DNA of 64,000 bases from Lateolabrax maculatus (taxonomy: Eukaryota; Chordata; Actinopteri; Acropomatiformes; Lateolabracidae), in contig CM062200.1 in the NCBI GenBank assembly GCA_031216445.1, positions 5,593,501-5,657,500 of the forward strand, written 5' to 3'. Of this stretch, positions 58,601 to 64,000 are shown one piece after another. How positions within the stretch are numbered: position 1 is the stretch's first letter; each line of letters starts with the position of its first letter. The notes beneath the pieces were generated by a model. That model was not told the DNA's origin, searched no databases, and saw nothing but the letters and a program-made list of their open reading frames with translations. The position numbers and the translations under genes were made by a program.

Positions 58601-60135
58601 CATCTCTGCTGCCAGTCAAAGAGTCAAACATAATGGACGGCGGTAGAGGAGGTTCTACCTGCATCTGGTTCAAAATTAATTTAGCCAGCTTCACTAACAT
58701 TCAGCACCGGAGCTGAGAGCTGCAGTAAAAAGAAAAAAGTCACGCTGACGTCCATTTCCATCATAGTAGACAAGATTCGGTTTGTAGAAGTTGACAGTCT
58801 GCCATGCTGTTATTCTGTGTTCTGTGTACAATGATGCAAGTAAAAAAAGGTGCAGTGATTCGACTTTTCAGGGGCAACTCTTCAAGCAACTACTGATTTT
58901 AAACCACTAAAGCAGTAAGCCTATCATACTATATCAGCTTATAATGTTCTTTTGGCTGATGTGTTACCAAATAATGGCCTACTTACACATCTAACTTTCA
59001 CATCTAGAAGGAAACAGCTACATACCCATCCAACTGCGAATTAAATTTGATTGAAATCCAATGTTTACTCTGGTTTTGGCTCTGGTTTGTCCCAAAAGCT
59101 CCTGAGAAAAACATCTGGGCTCTTTGGGTTGCTAGATGTTCAATTTCTTCGTAGGCACTAGTTTATTTTGGGTCTCTGCCATTTCACACTTAAGAGCTCC
59201 AGATTGGGATGTTGATTTTACTTTGACAGCACTCTTTCACATTACCAGGAGTCTTAACCTCTAAAAATAAATCAAATGGGAAATGGACTGCATTTACATT
59301 ATATACTAGTGAAATTAGTGATTATATTTTCCAATGCCTAGTCATCAGTAAACAATAGATTATTACAAAAAAGCTCAACAACAACACAATCATGTGGTGT
59401 TTGTGACTTATAAATGGAAATTTTCTGATTTTTAAAAAATGTTTCAGGAAAAACTATCTCGCTCTTTAGCGTGGAGATGCTTTAAAATGTTAACCAGCGG
59501 CTGCAGCTGGAAGCACCGATGGGAGCTGTGAGACTGAACCAAAACAGTAAAGTTGCAGACTGGAAACAATAAGCAGAAAGACACTAAAAAACTCAGTAGA
59601 GCTGAGGAGATCATTTTCTGTGTGTTTGTCATTATGAGCAACCCCTTTTACATTACACACAGTCATTAAACCAACTGTGAATATAAAAATATAGATTAGT
59701 GCAACTTTTAATCCTTTTTTGTTGTTGTTTTTACTTGTCATTCCTAAAATGACACTGAAAGGAATTGTGTTAGTTCTTGTTAGTGGATGAGCAACAAATA
59801 TCCTTTGACTTTAATCCCTTGATTTGCCAAACATATTCAAATTGAATATCCAGTTGGAAATACAACATTACTAGTTCAATTTAAAGGCAGCACACAGCTA
59901 AAACAAATTCTCATTTGATTCAGAATAATTGAAGACATACAGTATACCTACTGTATGTCTAACACAAACATTTCAAACATGCAATAAATGCATCAAATAA
60001 ATAATTCAAGTATTCCAGTGCACTATTATAAGGTCAACTGTAAATTTGCGTAAGATGATTTTTCTGGTTTATTCAGATCTCAGAGCCAGGAAGGTACTGA
60101 TGTTACTGGCTGTCTGGGATACAATCAGACATGGA

Positions 60136-60137
<2 letters not shown>
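58601..60137. other. Right flank, no gene seen
   Basis: AT-rich; the part nearest 58600 may be further LINE sequence too decayed to read. Confidence 0.5.

Positions 60138-60214
<77 letters not shown>
60138..60214 (+). repeat. (TG)n microsatellite, 77 nt
   Basis: The longest dinucleotide tract in the window, with one interruption at 60199. Confidence 0.97.
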
Positions 60215-60843
60215 ACACTGCTGAGGACAGATGTTTAAACAGGCAATCATCACTCAATGAGTAAACAGCTCTGGAGATTGGATTAATGTGTGTGTGACTG
60301 TGGAGGTGAATACTAAGAGAGGAGGACAGAGAGTGAGAATGACAAGAGAAAGAAAATAGACAGAAGAGAGAGTAAATAAACTCCATCAGCTCATATTAGA
60401 AAGCAGCCATCAGGACTGAATGCAGATTTGTGATTAGCCCACATTTGTGGTATTTTTATCACCCAACGCAACTCTTTGATCACAGCCATGTGTCAGAAAT
60501 GCAAGAATCATCCTAAGGGACATTTTACTCCAAGTGTAGGTTAAAAAAACAACTCTTCAGGGCTTCACTGGCTGATCTCTTTGGCCGCTGGCCCACACAC
60601 CTTTCGCAGCACTCGGTCAGTTTGTCTGTCGGCATCTTCATCTCCGTCCCTCGTCCTCCTCCTCCTTCTAAAGACACCCTTTGAAAACAAAAATAGCTAG
60701 AGAGCAGAAAGACACAAGAAGTGTCAGATCCATAAATAAATTGGGTCTTTGTGCACCTTGTTTGAGATTGGCTGACATTTTAAAGCCTGCAAGGTATTAA
60801 TACCATTTCTCAAGAGACAAAGATTGTATGCGTGGGCGTGCAT

Positions 60844-60845
<2 letters not shown>

Positions 60846-60877
<32 letters not shown>
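60846..60877 (+). repeat. (TG)n microsatellite
   Basis: About 16 TG units, then degenerate TGTGCATATATG sequence. Confidence 0.92.
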
Positions 60878-60883
<6 letters not shown>

Positions 60884-61083
60884 ATATATGTACAATGCAT
60901 GTGCATGTCTGTGCATATTTTGGTGTGCATGGTTGTGTGCGCGTGTGTGTGATAGACGGAGACAGTGGTTGGTTGGTTTGTTATTGTTGGGAAGCTGTAC
61001 CCTTAGGCATAGCTGACAGATATTTTACAGTTTTATTCTGCCTGAAATTCACCTGACATCCTGACATGGTCATGGCCAAATTG

Positions 61084-61180
61084 TCTCCCCCTCCCTCTCT
61101 CTCTCTCTCTTTCTCTCTCTCAAATTTCAAATTCAAATAAGCTTTATTGGCATGAATGTTCAAGTTACATTGTTGCCATT
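61084..61180 (+). repeat. (CT)n run and retroelement tail
   Basis: CTCTCTCTCT runs into AAATTTCAAATTCAAATAAG and CTTTATTGGCATGAATGTT, a frequent teleost LINE/SINE 3' tail. Only the tail is visible. Confidence 0.55.
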
Positions 61181-62689
61181 TATTTATTTACATATTGTTG
61201 AATAATTATGTTTAAAACAAGAAAACAAAATACACTGTTAGATCAATCAAAGAAATAAAGTGAAATACACACTATTATATGTATTTACTTTTAATGAATG
61301 CCTTTACTGTGTCTGTGGGTTTCTTGTTACATGAATTTGCCACGCCACATTAAAATCAAATCACAACACAGAAGAGGTGTATTGCATTTCAGTGGTGTCC
61401 AGAAGAGAGCAGCCTAGACCTGCCAACATTAAATGCAAAGCACAGCCACTAGTTTTCATGAGGACGTGCAAGCGAGCAAATGAAAAACTGTCAACTGTCC
61501 AATCACTGACGCAGCTGGTGGCAGCCATGACAGACATTTTCTTGTGGGCTAACCAACCAGAGGGACACATCTAATGACGGTCTGTGGTTGCGGTGTATGG
61601 ATTGTGATGCAGGAAGCGTTGCATGTGTAACATTAGCACACAGTGACTTCCAGGCCTGGCTGGGAGGCTCTGTTACAGAACATGTACAGTATGTATAAGA
61701 GAAAGATAAAATATTAAATAAAATAAAGATATATATAAAAAAAAATTATAAACAAAAATATTCAAAAGATATTTATATAAGGCATGTAAAAATTAAAAGA
61801 CAATATCAAAGCAAGAGGACAGGTAATCTTTTACTTCCTCGTAAGTATATTGTTGGTCTTTTGTACCTTGTTTTAGAATCAAGTAGCTATAAAATATAAC
61901 CACGGTCATGTTCAAAAATAATATAATTTTGATCTTTTTTATTTTTATTAAAAATATCCATAAAAGCTTACATAACGAGTGAAACCTCCCTGGGTTTCTG
62001 GCTCAGTAACTGCGCCTACAGGGAATTGTAAGGTGAACTTTAGTAAAACCTCTTTTGAACAGACATCTTTCTCTCTTTGAGGTTTGAATGACCAAAGTCT
62101 CCCACGTTCTGGGGAAGGGAAGATGAATTAAAGGAGGGGTCGATGACGTGTGTGCAGGTTAAAGGCTAAGGCAAGAGGAAATGGACAAGGTGAGAAGGAC
62201 AAATTTCCTCATCTTAAACTTATGCAGAAATGCTTACATAACCAGCCTAAAGTGCTCAGTGACCTGGTGAAAACCTCGCCAGGTTTCTTGCTTAGTAACT
62301 TGGGGTGCAATATGTGGAATTCCTCACCTGAAGAATGAGGTGAGCATAATGAATGTGATCATTTTCAATTCAATCCATCAAGTCCTCCAACCTAAACAAC
62401 AATGGCCATTTGTGATCCATATGAACATTTTATGATCTGTTAACTATATTGTTACAGTTGGTAAGGTTTAGGGGGAAAAAAACACTTGAAGTTAGATTAA
62501 ATTAAACCAACGCTCACTGTTGGAGGGTGATGGGATGCCGGATGTGTCAAAGTCAGACAGTTTGTGGTCCAATTATCCACTATGACTAGAGGGCTTCACA
62601 AGTCCACTCAGTTGTGAAGAACCAAGACCCGACCCGGAGCCCAAGTCGAAGCAGGTCCAAATTATACTCATTTATAAAAAATATTGTAT
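61181..62689. other. Right flank, no gene seen
   Basis: Includes an AT-rich run around 61685-61800 and two weakly similar segments (61965-62045 and 62235-62325: GCTTACATAAC … GGTTTCT-GCT-AGTAACT). No coding signal. Confidence 0.5.
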
Positions 62690-62815
62690 TATTTTACTGG
62701 ACAGCTTGAGAGTGAAGAAGCAGGTAGGAAACAGGGGACTAAGGGGGGTATAACATGTAACGTTGTGGCCATGCGGCATGCGCCCTAACCATTCGGCTAC
62801 CAAGACACTCCGAAA
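62690..62815 (-). mobile_element. tRNA-derived SINE
   Basis: On the minus strand TTGGTAGCCGAATGGTTAGG then GCGCATGCCGCATGGCC is a tRNA-like A-box region. The body CTTCTTCACTCTCAAGCTGT followed by CCAGTAAAATAA resembles known fish tRNA-SINE tails. The B box is too decayed to call, so it is not a functional tRNA gene. Confidence 0.5.
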
Positions 62816-64000
62816 TCATAATCAGGTTGGATAGGATCTTAAATTACTGGGATGGGTCTGGGTGTCAATATGTTAAATATAAAGTATGTTTATTTAATAA
62901 ACAATGACTTTTGTTCTCTGTAATTTTTCTCTGGTCTTTTTTAGATCAGGTCTGACTATGCTGCCTGTCATGCTACTTCTGCCTTTGCTTTCGAGACACA
63001 GCCCCTATTATTAACACAACCAAAAGATGTTATCACAGATCATCATAAGTGTTTGACCAAACACCAAATGCTGTCATTTCTGTGGTGAGGACAGCGTGTG
63101 TGCGCTTGTCTCACAGGCATGTGTCACCAGTCTTCACAGGGTTGGGCATGACGACAGGTTTACGGCTGAGTTGAATCTGTGGAGTATGCCTCGGATAATG
63201 ATCAGGTAGAAAAGAAAAGAAGAATTAAAGGAGGTCAAGAAGGTGTGTGGAGGTTAAAGGCCAACACAGAGGGAGAAAAGTAAGGAGGTGTGAAGAGAAG
63301 GCCGTAAAAGGTGACCTAAATATAGTTGGAGCTTCAAGGTCATTTCTCTTCTTCCTCTTCATCGGCACTCGCTTTCCCTCCTTGGTTGATTTTACGAGGT
63401 GGGGGGTCACTGGTAATTATCTGCTCTTGTCAAACCTAGGAGGCTCAGCGAGACACCAGGTCACCTGTGATTCTGATTGAGGTCCTGTGCAGACACACAC
63501 ACACACACACACACACTTGCATACATAGGGAAGCAGCAGCAGGCGAATGTGCAGCGTTTCATTACGCTTCTGATTTGGTCATTCATCATGTCACAGCGAG
63601 GTCACACACAGCGGCCGACACATGTTTATGTCTGCAGAGACTATGTCTGTGCCTGTAAGTGTGTGTGTGTGTGTGCCTGTAAGTGTGTTTGTGTTGGCAT
63701 TAAAAGGTGCATGGCTTTGTTTTCCTGTTTATCCTGTTCTGGGGCCCCATTCAAGTCAGTCAAAGAGGAAGTGGCTCTACAATTGTTCGACTCAAATCAA
63801 AGTTTTTATGTTTTTCTTCTTTTAATGTCTTTAATGTCTTTGTAAGAGTGTTGGAGTTTAAACTAACTGCCTCCAGGCTTTGGCTCCATCATTAACACTC
63901 AGACATGACAGTGGCATCAATCTTCTCATCTTATTCTCAGTGAAAAGATTAATAAGTGTATTTCCGGAAATTTTTAACTGTTTAGGTCACAGAATCTGAT
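62816..64000. other. Right edge, no gene seen
   Basis: Contains a (AC)12 tract at 63492-63516, TG-rich words at 63658-63695, and a segment (63215-63290) similar to 62115-62190. No exon recognised. Confidence 0.5.

Noticed and set aside
62745..62815. tRNA gene on the minus strand
   Set aside because: A-box region is good but the B box and acceptor stem are not; the body resembles a SINE.
1..64000. CRISPR arrays, operons or prokaryotic defence systems
   Set aside because: The window is eukaryotic (spliced gene, teleost repeats); the short tandem repeats are microsatellites.

Overview
The window comes from a ray-finned fish, most likely a percomorph teleost. It contains one large neuronal gene on the minus strand, embedded in repeat-rich non-coding DNA. 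The fish assignment rests on three things: long GT-AG introns; dense (AC/TG)n microsatellites; and interspersed repeats I recognise from teleost genomes, several of which match each other inside this window (recognition is from memory, the internal matches are read directly).

The gene is grin2c, encoding the GluN2C (NR2C) subunit of the NMDA-type glutamate receptor. Fifteen coding exons were placed by hand between 43755 (start codon) and 6132 (end of stop). All junctions are GT-AG, phases agree throughout, and the coding total is 4200 nt (1399 residues plus stop). The order is signal peptide and amino-terminal domain (exons 1-7), S1 half of the glutamate-binding domain (7-9), M1 (10), pore loop and M3 (11), S2 half (12-14), M4 (14), and a 519-residue cytoplasmic tail ending in the PDZ ligand SLESEV (15). 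Subtype C is chosen over D from the tail start, the segment QEQYIDTVSGLSDKK, the linker before the KLCCKGFC motif and the C-terminus. Whether this is the a or b teleost paralogue cannot be told.

Layout: 1-5190 is left flank without a gene, holding a two-unit teleost repeat and AT-rich DNA. 5190-6131 is the probable 3' UTR. 6132-43771 is grin2c; its introns hold a ~1.05-kb inverted-terminal-repeat element with a strong internal hairpin, a LINE tail fragment, a broken coiled-coil open frame, a ~590-nt polypurine tract, and other repeats. 43772-64000 is right flank and/or the 5' non-coding part of grin2c. It holds a cluster of hAT-like repeat ends, a GC-rich block that may be a promoter or first exon, a degraded L2-type LINE reverse transcriptase, a tRNA-derived SINE and several long TG tracts.

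I did not find a previously undescribed multi-gene system. The more useful leads are two in-frame acceptors 18 nt apart at exon 2, three amino-terminal-domain introns beyond the GRIN2A/B layout I recall, the intronic hairpin, the polypyrimidine tract against exon 12, and the GC-rich block near 52.2 kb.
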